64,000 bases of DNA from Pleomorphomonas sp. PLEO (GTDB lineage Bacteria > Pseudomonadota > Alphaproteobacteria > Rhizobiales > Pleomorphomonadaceae), in the NCBI RefSeq assembly GCF_041320595.1, contig NZ_CP166625.1, forward strand, positions 5,082,001 through 5,146,000, written 5' to 3'. Below are positions 41,359 through 50,431 of this stretch, piece after piece. Numbering within the stretch: the stretch's first letter is position 1; each line of letters starts with the position of its first letter. The translations under genes and the position numbers were made by a program. The notes under the pieces are model-generated. The model was not told the origin of the DNA, searched no databases, and was given only the letters and a program-made list of their open reading frames with translations.

Positions 41359-42180
41359 TCAAGTGCCGAGGAATACCGCGCGCTCGGCCTTCTCTTTTTC
41401 CACCTGCGAGCGGTGCGACACAACTGACGCCACGATGACGCCAACGGCGATGACCGAAATCAAAATGGTCGAGATGGCGTTGATTTCAGGCGTCACACCA
41501 AGGCGGACCATCGAGTAGATCTTGATGGGCAGCGTGGTGGCACCGGGGCCGGTGTTGAAAGACGCGATGACCAGATCGTCAAGCGACAGGGTGAAGGCCA
41601 GCATCCAGCCGGCGACAACGCCGGGCAGAATCAGCGGCAGGGTGATCAGGAAGAACGTCTTCACCGGCGGACAGCCGAGGTCGAGCGCCGCTTCCTCCAG
41701 GCTGCGATCGAGCGTGACGAGGCGCGATTGCACCACCACGGCGACGAAGCACATGGTGAGCGTCGTGTGAGCGATCACAACCGACCAGAAGCCGCGATTA
41801 AAGCCGATGGCGACGAACAGCAGGAGCAGCGACAGGCCGGTGATGACCTCCGGCATGACCAGCGGCGCGTAGACCATGCCCGAGAACAAGGCGCGGCCGT
41901 GGAACTTCAGGTAGCGGTCGAGCACCAGGGCGGCCATGGTGCCGAGGACGGTGGCAAACGAGGCCGAGAGTATGCCGACGCGGATGGTCACCCAGGCCGC
42001 ATCGATGATTGCCTGATCATGCACCAGTTCGACATACCAGCGCGTCGACAACCCACCCCAGACCGTGACCAGCTTGGAGGCATTGAAGGAATAGACCACC
42101 AGAATGAGGATCGGCACGTAAAGGAAGGCGAAGCCAACCACCAGAGAGGTAACGTTGAACCAGCTCGTCGACTTGTTCAT
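41359..42180 (-). CDS. potI: Putrescine/polyamine ABC transporter permease PotI/PotC type
   Basis: This 273-residue inner-membrane permease has about six segments, starting FAFLYVPILILVVYSFNAS, with the coupling motif LEEAALDLGCPPVKTFFLI at about residue 180. It is the last gene of potF-potG-potH-potI, four bases after potH. The C-terminal tail ends VEKEKAERAVFLGT. With potH it forms the channel; the putrescine preference is inferred from the binding protein and the divergent polyamine catabolic genes. Confidence 0.94.
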   Translation of the reverse strand: MNKSTSWFNVTSLVVGFAFLYVPILILVVYSFNASKLVTVWGGLSTRWYVELVHDQAIIDAAWVTIRVGILSASFATVLGTMAALVLDRYLKFHGRALFSGMVYAPLVMPEVITGLSLLLLFVAIGFNRGFWSVVIAHTTLTMCFVAVVVQSRLVTLDRSLEEAALDLGCPPVKTFFLITLPLILPGVVAGWMLAFTLSLDDLVIASFNTGPGATTLPIKIYSMVRLGVTPEINAISTILISVIAVGVIVASVVSHRSQVEKEKAERAVFLGT

Positions 42181-42184
42181 GGCC

Positions 42185-43108
42185 TCAAGCCTTCTTCTGC
42201 TGGTTCTGGAAGATGACGATCGGTACCACCAGGATGATGAGCAACACCACCGCCACCGCCGAGGAAACGGGCCAGTCGCGGTTGTTGAAGAACTCCGCCC
42301 ACAGCGTCTTGCCGATCATCAGCGTTTCGGAGCCACCGAGCAGATCGGGGATGACAAACTCACCGACGATCGGAATGAAGCACAGGAAGCAGCCGGCAAT
42401 GACACCGGGCAGCGACAGCGGGAAAGTGATCACCCAGAAGGATTTCATCGGCGGACAGCCGAGGTCGGCGGCCGCTTCGAGCAGCGTCGTGTCGAGTTTC
42501 TCAAGGGCCGCGTAGAGCGGCAGCACCATGAATGGCAGGTAGGAATAGACGATGCCGATAAATACGGCGGTCTCGGTATTGTAGATGTGGATCTGCTGAT
42601 CCGGGCCAAGGATACCAAGCCCCTGAAGGGCAATGGTGATCAGGCCTTCCGGCTTCAGAATACCGATCCAGGCGTAGACGCGGATGAGGAAGCTCGTCCA
42701 GAACGGCAGGATGACCGCCATGACCAGAGCGTTGCGTACGCTTTTGGGCGCGCGCGCCATGCCGTAGGCAATCGGGTAGCCGACGATCAGCAGCAGCACC
42801 GTCGACACCAACGCGATCCTGAGGCTGGACAGATAGGCCGAATAATAAAGCGGATCCTCGGTCAGAAACACATAGTTGTCGAAAGAGAAGTCCGACAGCT
42901 TCGACCAGAGCTCGCCGAGACCATTGATCACCGGCGTGTAGGGCGGCATGGCGATCGCCGTCTGCGACAGCGAAATCTTGAAGATGATCAGAAACGGCGC
43001 CAGAAAGAACAAAAAGCTCCACAGATAGGGAACCGCGACCAACGCCCATTTGGCGAGAAAGGGTCTCATTCCTTGCGTCCAGCGCTCCGCCATGGCCCGG
43101 TCCCTCAT
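42185..43108 (-). CDS. potH: Putrescine/polyamine ABC transporter permease PotH/PotB type
   Basis: This 307-residue permease begins with a cytoplasmic tail, then ALVAVPYLWSFLFFLAPFLI. It includes LEAAADLGCPPMKSFWVI, the EAA-type coupling loop. The ATG at 43108 overlaps the potG stop (ATGA); a second ATG at 43093 has a better AGGGA spacing and may be the true start. The in-frame extension beyond 43108 lies inside potG and is not credible. It pairs with potI. Confidence 0.93.
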   Translation of the reverse strand: MRDRAMAERWTQGMRPFLAKWALVAVPYLWSFLFFLAPFLIIFKISLSQTAIAMPPYTPVINGLGELWSKLSDFSFDNYVFLTEDPLYYSAYLSSLRIALVSTVLLLIVGYPIAYGMARAPKSVRNALVMAVILPFWTSFLIRVYAWIGILKPEGLITIALQGLGILGPDQQIHIYNTETAVFIGIVYSYLPFMVLPLYAALEKLDTTLLEAAADLGCPPMKSFWVITFPLSLPGVIAGCFLCFIPIVGEFVIPDLLGGSETLMIGKTLWAEFFNNRDWPVSSAVAVVLLIILVVPIVIFQNQQKKA

Positions 43109-44256
43109 TTCAACAGGATGATACCGGCATCGGCCGGCCAGGTCAGGAACACCTTGTCTTCCCAGGTGATCGGTCGCTCGACGATGCGCGTCAGGTTGGC
43201 AACGGTCGCCTTGACGATGGAGCCCCCAGCAAGGCGCACGCGGTAGACGGAAATATCGCCGAGATAACCGATATCCCACACTTCTCCGGAGAGCACGTTG
43301 GGTGTACCAGCCGGTGGCGCCTCCAGCGAAATCTGAACCTTTTCAGGCCGGATGGCGAAGTCGGCCTTATCCCCGACGGCGACCGCGCCCGCCCCAGTCT
43401 CCGCGACGAGGGTGGCATCGACACCAGCGCAACGGAGTGTGGCGACGCCGTCTTCCAACGCCGATACCGTACCGTCGATCAGATTGATATCACCGACGAA
43501 ATCGGCGACGTAGCGCGAAGCCGGCTGCTCGTAGATTTCCGAGGCCGTGCCGATCTGGGCGATGACGCCGTGGTTCATGACCGCGATGCGATCGGAGACC
43601 GTCATCGCTTCTTCCTGATCGTGCGTGACGATCAGGAAGGTCATGCCGAGCTCCATCTGAATGTCCATCAGCTCGAACTGGGTCTCCTCGCGCAGCTTCT
43701 TGTCGAGCGCGCCGAGCGGCTCGTCGAGCAACAGCACCTTCGGGCGCTTGGCGAGCGAGCGGGCGAGCGCCACGCGTTGCCGCTGACCACCCGAAAGCTG
43801 ATGCGGCTTGCGCTTGGCGAACTTCTCGAGCTTGACCAGCTCCAGCATTTCGGCAACGCGAGTGTTGATGGAGGAGGTATCCATACCCTCCTGCTTCAGG
43901 CCGAAGGCGACGTTGCCTTCTACCGTCATGTGCGGAAACAGAGCGTAGGACTGGAACATCATGTTGGCCGGCCGCTTATAGGGCGGAATGCCGGACAAAT
44001 CCTTACCATCGAGCAGGATACGTCCCTCGGTCGGCTGCTCGAAGCCGGCGAGCATGCGCATCAGCGTCGTCTTGCCACAGCCCGAGGGGCCCAAAAGGGC
44101 GAAAAATTCGCGCTCGTAGATGTCGAGCGTCAGATTGTCGACGGCGGTGAAGTCGCCGAAGCGCTTGGTGACGTTCTCAAAGCGGATGAACGGCTTGAGC
44201 GTCGGATCGTCCCAGGGAGCAAACTTGCGTTTGATCGGCCCAACCGCCTCGATCAT
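43105..44256 (-). CDS. potG: Putrescine/polyamine ABC transporter ATP-binding protein
   Basis: This 383-residue ATPase has Walker A GPSGCGKTT at 56-64, signature LSGGQRQRV, Walker B LLLDEPLGALD and a C-terminal TOBE regulatory domain (about 300-380). The ATG at 44256 has GAGGG at proper distance; a 19-residue longer frame overlaps the intercistronic hairpin and is not supported. It lies between potF and potH in the usual order of the E. coli potFGHI operon. Confidence 0.95.
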   Translation of the reverse strand: MIEAVGPIKRKFAPWDDPTLKPFIRFENVTKRFGDFTAVDNLTLDIYEREFFALLGPSGCGKTTLMRMLAGFEQPTEGRILLDGKDLSGIPPYKRPANMMFQSYALFPHMTVEGNVAFGLKQEGMDTSSINTRVAEMLELVKLEKFAKRKPHQLSGGQRQRVALARSLAKRPKVLLLDEPLGALDKKLREETQFELMDIQMELGMTFLIVTHDQEEAMTVSDRIAVMNHGVIAQIGTASEIYEQPASRYVADFVGDINLIDGTVSALEDGVATLRCAGVDATLVAETGAGAVAVGDKADFAIRPEKVQISLEAPPAGTPNVLSGEVWDIGYLGDISVYRVRLAGGSIVKATVANLTRIVERPITWEDKVFLTWPADAGIILLK

Positions 44257-44313
44257 CTTCGGAACCCTCGTTTCCACCACGCCTGACGTGCCACTGCAAC
44301 CCGTCACATGCAA

Positions 44314-44337
44314 GCACCCGGCCAGATGGCCGGGCGC
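44314..44337 (-). other. Intercistronic hairpin between potF and potG
   Basis: CCCGGCC/GGCCGGG with an AGAT loop, extendable by two further pairs. In the pot transcript no T run follows, so it probably protects the potF message or lowers read-through. On the plus strand TTTT follows, but no plus-strand gene ends here. Confidence 0.55.
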
Positions 44338-44365
44338 TTTTCGACAGTTCCTTGTGCGCCCGTCT

Positions 44366-45466
44366 CTACATACCCGTCTTGACCGAGGTCCAGACGCGGG
44401 TCAACACGCGCTGGGCTTTGGCATCATAAGGCGTGGTCGAGAACAGATTGGCCAGCGTATCCTTGTCGGGATAGATCGCGGAGTCCGACAGAATCGCAGG
44501 GTCGACGAACTTCTGCGAGGCGAGGTTGCCGTTTGCATAGGCGACATAGTTGGTCGACTTGGCGATGACGTCCGGCTTCATCATGAAGTTCATGAAAGCG
44601 TGAGCAGCGTCCGGGTTGGGCGCATCCTTGGGGATCGCCATGATGTCGAACCACATGTTGGCGCCTTCCTTGGGGATGACATAATTGATGGTGACGCCAT
44701 TTTTAGCGTCTTTTGCCCGATTGCGTGCCTGAAGGATGTCACCCGAATAACCGACGGCGAGACAGATATCGCCGTTGGCGAGCGCATTGATGTATTCCGA
44801 CGAATGGAACTTCTGAACGTAAGGCTTGACCGACGCGAGCAGCTTGCCGGCCTCTTCCATGTCGGCGGCATTCTTGGAATCAGGGTTCTTGCCGAGATAT
44901 TTGAGGGCCGCCGGGATCAACTCCTCGGACGCGTCGAGGAACTGAACGCCACAGTCCTTGAACTTGGAGATGATCTCCGGCTTGAACACCATATCCCAGC
45001 TGTTGACGGGCGCGTCGGGCATGATCGCCTTGATCTTGTCGACGTTGTAACCGATGCCGGTTGTGCCCCACATGTAGTCGATGCCGTACTGATTGCCTGC
45101 ATCGTATTGGGCAACGCGGCTCATCACCTCCGGCCACATGTTGGAAAGATTAGGTAACTTGGACTTATCGAGCGTCTGGTAGACACCGGCCGCGATCTGG
45201 CGGGAAAGGAACGGTCCGGTGACAACGACCACGTCGTAGCCCGAGCCGCCAGCCAGCATCTTGGTCTCGACGATGTCCTGATTATCGAACACGTCGTAGA
45301 CGACCTTGATGCCGGTCTCCTTGGTGAACTCCTGCAGCACGGATTCGTCGATATAGTCTGACCAGTTGTAGACGTTGACGACCTTGTCCTCAGCCACGGC
45401 ACCCGTCGCGAGCGCGACCGTCAGCGCGGCGGCACCCAGAAGACGCTGTCTCACCATTTTCGTCAT
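44366..45466 (-). CDS. potF: Putrescine-binding periplasmic protein
   Basis: This 366-residue polyamine-binding protein has a signal peptide with likely cleavage after AVA at residue 25. The mature start VVNVYNWSDYIDESVLQEF and later MWGTTGIGYNVDKI and VGYSGDILQARNRAKD match PotF/SpuD-type proteins, including ligand-contacting Trp/Ser/Asp near the N-terminus. An ATG three codons in (45457) has a better spaced GGGAG and may be the real start. First gene of the operon, divergent from the glutamine-synthetase-like gene. Confidence 0.95.
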   Translation of the reverse strand: MTKMVRQRLLGAAALTVALATGAVAEDKVVNVYNWSDYIDESVLQEFTKETGIKVVYDVFDNQDIVETKMLAGGSGYDVVVVTGPFLSRQIAAGVYQTLDKSKLPNLSNMWPEVMSRVAQYDAGNQYGIDYMWGTTGIGYNVDKIKAIMPDAPVNSWDMVFKPEIISKFKDCGVQFLDASEELIPAALKYLGKNPDSKNAADMEEAGKLLASVKPYVQKFHSSEYINALANGDICLAVGYSGDILQARNRAKDAKNGVTINYVIPKEGANMWFDIMAIPKDAPNPDAAHAFMNFMMKPDVIAKSTNYVAYANGNLASQKFVDPAILSDSAIYPDKDTLANLFSTTPYDAKAQRVLTRVWTSVKTGM

Positions 45467-45827
45467 GCTCCCTGTTCCCTGTCACGGCCGCCCCTGGTCT
45501 CCGCAAAACGCGAAGCCGGCGGGTCAGTCCAGGCTCCGGCGCTCTTTTCGCAGAGCAACCAGGAAATCCGGCGTTCTACGCACACGGCGGTCGGGCGCAT
45601 TTATGCACAGCGGCGGAGGGACGACAACTGGTCGCTGCCTATTTTCTGGCGCGTGGCATTTTCTCACCACCCTTCCTGTCGCTCCCGGCTAAAATGCAAT
45701 TGCACCGGCCGAAAAATGTCATCACAACTAAGGGGTCTGCATTTTCCGAAACACAAAGGCGTGCGTTCGGACGGGCGGGATGGAAGAGGCTCCCGCCTTC
45801 GCGCGCCAGCAACGAAAGAAAGCAATC
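45467..45827. other. Divergent promoter region between potF and the puuA-like gene
   Basis: About 360 bases that should contain the promoters of the transport and catabolic units. One short perfect palindrome was noted (TGCAATTGCA, 45695-45704); no other structured element or gene was recognised. Confidence 0.5.
45695..45704. promoter_or_regulatory. Short palindrome, possible operator
   Basis: TGCAATTGCA lies about 124 bases before the puuA-like start. It is short and its regulator is unknown; no PuuR-like gene is in the window. Confidence 0.25.
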
Positions 45828-47243
45828 ATGAGTCTGATTTCGACCGAGCCCAAGGACGCGCCGAGGGTCGGCGAACACAAGCCGGAGCGGGGCGTCGATA
45901 CGCTCGCCGAGGCCAAAGCCTGGCTCAAGGAGCGGGGCATCGAGGACATCGAATGCATCACGCCGGATCTTGCGGGTGTTGCCCGCGGCAAGCTGATGCC
46001 GGCCGACAAATTCTTCTCCTCGACCGTCATGTCGATGCCGTCGTCGGTGTTCACCACGACGATCACCGGCGAGTATCCCGAAGAGGATGACGCGTTTCAG
46101 CACGATCCGTCTGATGGCGACGTGTTCTTGAAGCCGGACTTTTCGACGCTGACCGCCGTGCCTTGGGCGTCGGAGCCGACCGCTCAGATCATCCACGATG
46201 CCTTTCATCGCGACGGCCGGCCCTATGACCTCGGGCCGCGCCAGATCCTGAGACGGGTCGTTGGTCTTTACGAGCGCGAGGGCCTTCGGGCTGTGGTGGC
46301 GCCGGAGATCGAGTTCTACCTTGTCAAACAGAACCTGGATCCGGATTACCCGCTCGAACCCCCCATCGGCCGTTCCGGTCGAGCCGAGGCGAGCCGGCAG
46401 TCCTATTCGATCCAGCACGTCAACGAATTCGACGACCTGTTCGATGACATCTATGAGTTCTCCGAGAAGCAGGGCCTGGAGATCGACACGCTGATCCACG
46501 AGGAAGGCGCCGCGCAGATGGAGATTAACCTCCGTCATGGCGATCCGCTCGCCCTCGCCGACCAGGTGTTCACCTTCAAGCGGACGATCCGCGAGGCAGC
46601 GCTCCGGCATAAAATGTACGCCACCTTCATGGCCAAACCGATGAGCCGCGAGCCGGGCTCGGCCATGCACATTCATCAGTCGGTGGTGGACATCGAGACC
46701 GGCCGCAACATCTTCTCGGACGACGAGGGCAACCCTACCCCCGCCTTCTTCTCCTTCATCGCCGGACTTCAGAAATATCTGCCGGCGGTGATGTGCATCC
46801 TTGCTCCTTACGTCAATTCCTTCCGCCGATTGACACGGGGCACGGCGGCGCCGATCAACGTTCATTGGGGCTACGACAATCGTACCGTCGGCATCCGTGT
46901 TCCCAATTCGGGACCGGGCTCGCGGCGCGTCGAGAATCGGGTGCCATCCTCAGATGCCAACCCCTATCTTGCCCTCGCGGCCTCGCTTGCCTGTGGCCTT
47001 CTCGGCATGCAGCAGCGTCTCTCGCCCGAGGAGCCGATCTCCGGGTCGGCCCGCGATCTCCCCTTCGGGTTACCGCGCGGTCTCCTGGAAGCGCTGGCAC
47101 TGTTCGAGGATAGCGGCGACCTCTCAGAAGTTTTCGGCCCGCGCTTCATGGCGACCTATCGCGCGATCAAGCAGCAGGAATACGAGACCTTCATGAACGT
47201 CATCTCCAGCTGGGAAAGACAGCACCTCCTGCTGGCGGTGTGA
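45828..47243 (+). CDS. puuA: Glutamine-synthetase-family enzyme, probable gamma-glutamylputrescine synthetase
   Basis: This 471-residue GS-fold ligase contains metal-binding and glutamate-site motifs APEIEFYLV, EEGAAQMEINL, GSAMHIHQS, NSFRRLTRGTAAP and NRTVGIRVP, and lacks the adenylylation-site region of GlnA. PuuA joins glutamate to putrescine with ATP as the first step of the Puu pathway. The divergent pot operon and the downstream transaminase and PuuB-like oxidase support this role over ammonia assimilation. The start at 45828 gives MSLISTEPKDAP; an in-frame upstream ATG at 45780 is possible. Other GS-like enzymes acting on amines cannot be excluded. Confidence 0.85.
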   Translation: MSLISTEPKDAPRVGEHKPERGVDTLAEAKAWLKERGIEDIECITPDLAGVARGKLMPADKFFSSTVMSMPSSVFTTTITGEYPEEDDAFQHDPSDGDVFLKPDFSTLTAVPWASEPTAQIIHDAFHRDGRPYDLGPRQILRRVVGLYEREGLRAVVAPEIEFYLVKQNLDPDYPLEPPIGRSGRAEASRQSYSIQHVNEFDDLFDDIYEFSEKQGLEIDTLIHEEGAAQMEINLRHGDPLALADQVFTFKRTIREAALRHKMYATFMAKPMSREPGSAMHIHQSVVDIETGRNIFSDDEGNPTPAFFSFIAGLQKYLPAVMCILAPYVNSFRRLTRGTAAPINVHWGYDNRTVGIRVPNSGPGSRRVENRVPSSDANPYLALAASLACGLLGMQQRLSPEEPISGSARDLPFGLPRGLLEALALFEDSGDLSEVFGPRFMATYRAIKQQEYETFMNVISSWERQHLLLAV

Positions 47244-47254
47244 GGATATTGCCG

Positions 47255-47309
47255 GCGTACGGAGAGCGTACGCGATATCGGCGCCGGCGTTCTGAACAAG
47301 GACGCCGGC
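47255..47309 (+). other. Two adjacent hairpins between puuA-like gene and transaminase
   Basis: GCGTACG/CGTACGC with a five-base loop (47255-47273) is followed by GCCGGCGT/ACGCCGGC with an eleven-base loop (47283-47309). Neither has a T run, so they are likely RNA-stability or attenuating elements within the operon. Confidence 0.5.
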
Positions 47310-47363
47310 ACCGCTCTTAATGGTCCGCCGCCCCTGAGCGGCCGCCTTCATTCCGAGGCTTCC

Positions 47364-48749
47364 ATGCTCATCCACAATACCTATCCGACCGACCATTACC
47401 GCGCGCTCGACGCGGCGCATCACCTGCATCCTTTCTCGGACACGCGCTCGCTCAATGCCAGTGGCGTCCGCGTCATCGTCAAGGGCGAAGGTGTCTGGCT
47501 GACCGACAGCGATGGCAACCGCATCCTCGACGGCATGTCGGGCCTGTGGTGCGTCAATATCGGCCACGGCCGACCGGAGATCGCCGAGGCCGTACAGAGG
47601 CAAATGGCCGAGATTTCCTATTACAACACCTTCTTCAAGACGACGCATCCGCCAGCGGTCGAGCTGGCCGCCCTGATCGCCGAAGTGACGCCCGAGGGCT
47701 TCAGCCGCGTGTTCTTCTGCGGTTCGGGGTCGGAGGCCAACGACACCATGCTCCGGATGGCGCGGACCTATTGGGCGACGCTCGGCAAGCCGGACAAGCA
47801 GGTGATCATCGCTCGCAAAAACGCCTATCATGGCTCGACGGTGGCTGGTGCCTCGCTCGGCGGCATGAAGGCGATGCATGCCCAAGGTGGGTTGCCCATC
47901 CCCGGCATCCACCACATCGGCCAGCCTTATTGGTTCGACGAGGGCGGCGACCTCACGCCGGCCGAATTCGGCCTCAAGACGGCGCGCGAGCTTGAAACGG
48001 CAATCGACGCAATCGGCGAAGGTAAGGTGGCCGCCTTCATCGCCGAGCCGATCCAGGGCGCTGGCGGCGTCATCATCCCGCCGGAAACCTACTGGCCGGA
48101 GGTCGCCCGCATCTGCCGCGAGCGCGATATTCTGTTCGTCTCCGACGAAGTGATCTGCGGCTTCGGTCGGCTCGGCACATGGTTCGGCTCGGAACACTTC
48201 GGCATGAAGCCCGACCTGATGCCGATCGCCAAGGGTCTCTCGTCGGGCTACCTGCCGATCGGCGGCGTGCTGGTCTCCGACAAAGTCGCGGGAGTGATCG
48301 AGGACACTGGCGAGTTCAACCATGGCTTCACCTATTCGGCCCATCCGGTCTGCGCGGCGGCGGCTATTGCCAACCTCAAGATCCTGCGCGACGAAAAGCT
48401 GGTGGAACGCGTCCGCGATGATATCGGCCCCTATCTCCGCGAGCGCTGGCTGAAGTTTGCCGACCATCCCCTGGTCGGCGAAGCCCGCATGACCGGCCTG
48501 ATGGGTGCGCTGGAACTGGTTCCGGCGAAACCGTCACGCCGACGTTTTGCCGGCGACGGCAGCATCGGCCTTCGCTGCCGCGAACACTCGTTCAAGAACG
48601 GGCTTGTCATGCGCCATGTGCACGACAGCATGGTCATCGCACCGCCCTTCGTCCTCACCCATGAAGAAGCGGACGAGTTGATACGTCTCGCCACGCTGAC
48701 GCTCGACATGACGTACGCCGATCTGAAGCGCGACGGCCTCATGGGTTGA
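47364..48749 (+). CDS. Class III aminotransferase, polyamine:pyruvate type (SpuC-like)
   Basis: This 461-residue PLP enzyme belongs to the omega-aminotransferase group. Visible motifs are WLTDSDGNRILDGMSGLWCV, FCGSGSEANDTMLRMAR, the aspartate region VSDEVICGFGRLGTWFG and the Schiff-base lysine in PIAKGLSSGYLPIGG. Enzymes of this type move the amino group of putrescine, spermidine or related amines to pyruvate. Its place between puuA-like and puuB-like genes supports polyamine use. beta-Alanine or taurine transamination is a possible alternative. Confidence 0.92.
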   Translation: MLIHNTYPTDHYRALDAAHHLHPFSDTRSLNASGVRVIVKGEGVWLTDSDGNRILDGMSGLWCVNIGHGRPEIAEAVQRQMAEISYYNTFFKTTHPPAVELAALIAEVTPEGFSRVFFCGSGSEANDTMLRMARTYWATLGKPDKQVIIARKNAYHGSTVAGASLGGMKAMHAQGGLPIPGIHHIGQPYWFDEGGDLTPAEFGLKTARELETAIDAIGEGKVAAFIAEPIQGAGGVIIPPETYWPEVARICRERDILFVSDEVICGFGRLGTWFGSEHFGMKPDLMPIAKGLSSGYLPIGGVLVSDKVAGVIEDTGEFNHGFTYSAHPVCAAAAIANLKILRDEKLVERVRDDIGPYLRERWLKFADHPLVGEARMTGLMGALELVPAKPSRRRFAGDGSIGLRCREHSFKNGLVMRHVHDSMVIAPPFVLTHEEADELIRLATLTLDMTYADLKRDGLMG

Positions 48750-48875
48750 ACAGGCCACCGGTCGGGCGGCGACAGCCGCCCTGCCCAACTTTCAGATTAC
48801 GCAGTCCCGATTGTTTCAGATAGGGTGCGACCGACAAGACGCGGACGACGCTGAAGCGACCGGGAGGACGGCCCC

Positions 48876-50246
48876 GTGGCGCAGGTTGACCGACCTTCTA
48901 CCAATGTCCGACCTGGGTTTCAGGCAGGGACAGCTTTGGGACCGAACAGCATGTTCTCCGCGCCAACTTTCATGCCCGCCGAGGGGAAAGCCCCGCACGT
49001 CGCCTCCTGGTACGCCGCCTCGGCCGGGGATATTCCGACCTATCCGGCTCTTAAGGGCCATTGCCGCGCCGATATCGCCATCGTCGGTGGTGGTTACACC
49101 GGCCTTTCCGCCGCGCTGTCGCTATCGAAGGCCGGCTATAAGGTGGTCGTGTTCGAGGCCAACAAGATCGGCTGGGGCGCCTCGGGCCGCAACGGTGGCC
49201 AGATACATCCCGGGCAGCGACAGGATCCCGACTGGCTGGCATCGCGGATCGGCGATGGCCCGACGCACGACCTTCTGCGGCTCGCCGACGAGGCGCGCGC
49301 CCATCTCGACCGGCTGATTACCGAGAACGCGATCGATTGCGACTTCCGGCCCGGCCTCATCCATACCGTCCACAAGCCGCGCTGGGTGGAAGCGGAGAAG
49401 CGCCACGTCGACCACCTGCGCACCAAGTGGGGCATCGAGCGCCAGTTCCTTGACCGGAACGAGACGGCAAGGCGGATCGGCACCGATGTCTATCACGCCG
49501 GCAGTTTCGACCCGCTGGGCGGCAAGCTGCATCCGTTGAAATTTGCGCTCGGTATCGCCAAGGCGGCGGTTGCCGCCGGCGCGACGCTTTACGAGGATAG
49601 CCGAGTTACAGAAATCCGCCATACGTCCAAGCCCATCGTCGTCACCGCCGATGGCGAGGCGATGGTCGACACGGTGATCATCGCCGGTAACGGCTATCTC
49701 GGCGGCCTCGACGCCGAGACCGATGCCCGCGTGCTGCCGATCAACAATTTTGTCGTGGCGACCGAGCCGCTCGACGAGGTGCTGATCCCCGGCGAAGAGG
49801 CTGTGAGCGACAGCCGCTTCGTCGTCTATTACTGGCACCAGACGCCCGACCGACGGCTGGTATTCGGTGGTGGTGAGACCTACAGCCACGCCTTCCCTGA
49901 GGACATCGCAGCTTTCGTACGGCCGCATCTTGCCCGCGTCTATCCGAAGCTCGCCAAGGTGCAAGTCAGCCACGCCTGGGGTGGTACGCTCGGCATTACT
50001 TTCAACCGCATGCCGTTCATCCGTCGGCCAAAGCCCAACGTCTACATAGCGGCTGGCTATTCCGGACAAGGCGTCATGCTGGCGCCCTTCGTTGGCCATG
50101 TGATCGCCGAAGCCGTTGGCGGCGCCATGGGGCGGTTCGATATGTTCGCCAAAGTGCCGGTGATGCCCTTCCCCGGCGGCCCGTTGTTGCGCTGGCCGAC
50201 TCTGGTCGCCGCCATGACGTGGTTCAAGCTGCTGGATAGTATCTGA
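48876..50246 (+). CDS. puuB: FAD-dependent oxidoreductase, probable gamma-glutamylputrescine oxidase
   Basis: This 456-residue DAO-family flavoenzyme has the FAD-binding Rossmann motif IAIVGGGYTGLSAALSLSKA and the PuuB-like ASGRNGGQI that follows it. The C-terminal GYSGQGVMLAPFVG is the second FAD-contact region. PuuB oxidises gamma-glutamylputrescine to the aldehyde with H2O2. Start choice: GTG at 48876 has GGGAGGA seven bases upstream; ATG at 48951 would give 431 residues, closer to E. coli PuuB. No PuuC or PuuD homologue is in view, so the pathway is completed elsewhere. A hairpin with a T run follows. Confidence 0.9.
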   Translation: MAQVDRPSTNVRPGFQAGTALGPNSMFSAPTFMPAEGKAPHVASWYAASAGDIPTYPALKGHCRADIAIVGGGYTGLSAALSLSKAGYKVVVFEANKIGWGASGRNGGQIHPGQRQDPDWLASRIGDGPTHDLLRLADEARAHLDRLITENAIDCDFRPGLIHTVHKPRWVEAEKRHVDHLRTKWGIERQFLDRNETARRIGTDVYHAGSFDPLGGKLHPLKFALGIAKAAVAAGATLYEDSRVTEIRHTSKPIVVTADGEAMVDTVIIAGNGYLGGLDAETDARVLPINNFVVATEPLDEVLIPGEEAVSDSRFVVYYWHQTPDRRLVFGGGETYSHAFPEDIAAFVRPHLARVYPKLAKVQVSHAWGGTLGITFNRMPFIRRPKPNVYIAAGYSGQGVMLAPFVGHVIAEAVGGAMGRFDMFAKVPVMPFPGGPLLRWPTLVAAMTWFKLLDSI

Positions 50247-50259
50247 CGTCGCCAGATGC

Positions 50260-50280
50260 CCTATTTTCGTAGAAAATAGG
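50260..50280. promoter_or_regulatory. Perfect inverted repeat upstream of the sulfur operon
   Basis: CCTATTTTC and GAAAATAGG flank GTA, 14 bases after the puuB stop. Its AT-rich arms in a GC-rich genome suggest a regulator site, or a stem at the end of the puuB message. Confidence 0.45.
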
Positions 50281-50308
50281 CTATATCCTTTGTAGGCTTT
50301 CAATAAAT

Positions 50309-50350
50309 CGGCGACAGCGAGTTATTTTTTCCTCTGTCGCCGTGCTTTTT
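50309..50350 (+). terminator. Hairpin with T run: terminator of puuB or attenuator of the cys operon
   Basis: CGGCGACAG/CTGTCGCCG flank a 16-base loop and are followed by TGCTTTTT. It lies 63 bases after the puuB stop and 82 before the DUF2849 start, so it most simply ends the polyamine operon; a leader attenuator is the alternative. Confidence 0.65.
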
Positions 50351-50431
50351 GAAACGATGGCGCAGGCCCTCGACAGGGCGATCGACTATGTGTTCAGTCA
50401 GTATCGCCACCTTTCGGACGCCCCAACGCCC

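Noticed and set aside
41348-41367. Hairpin GGCACT/AGTGCC at the potI stop as a terminator
   Set aside because: Short six-base stem overlapping the stop codon and no T run on the minus strand.
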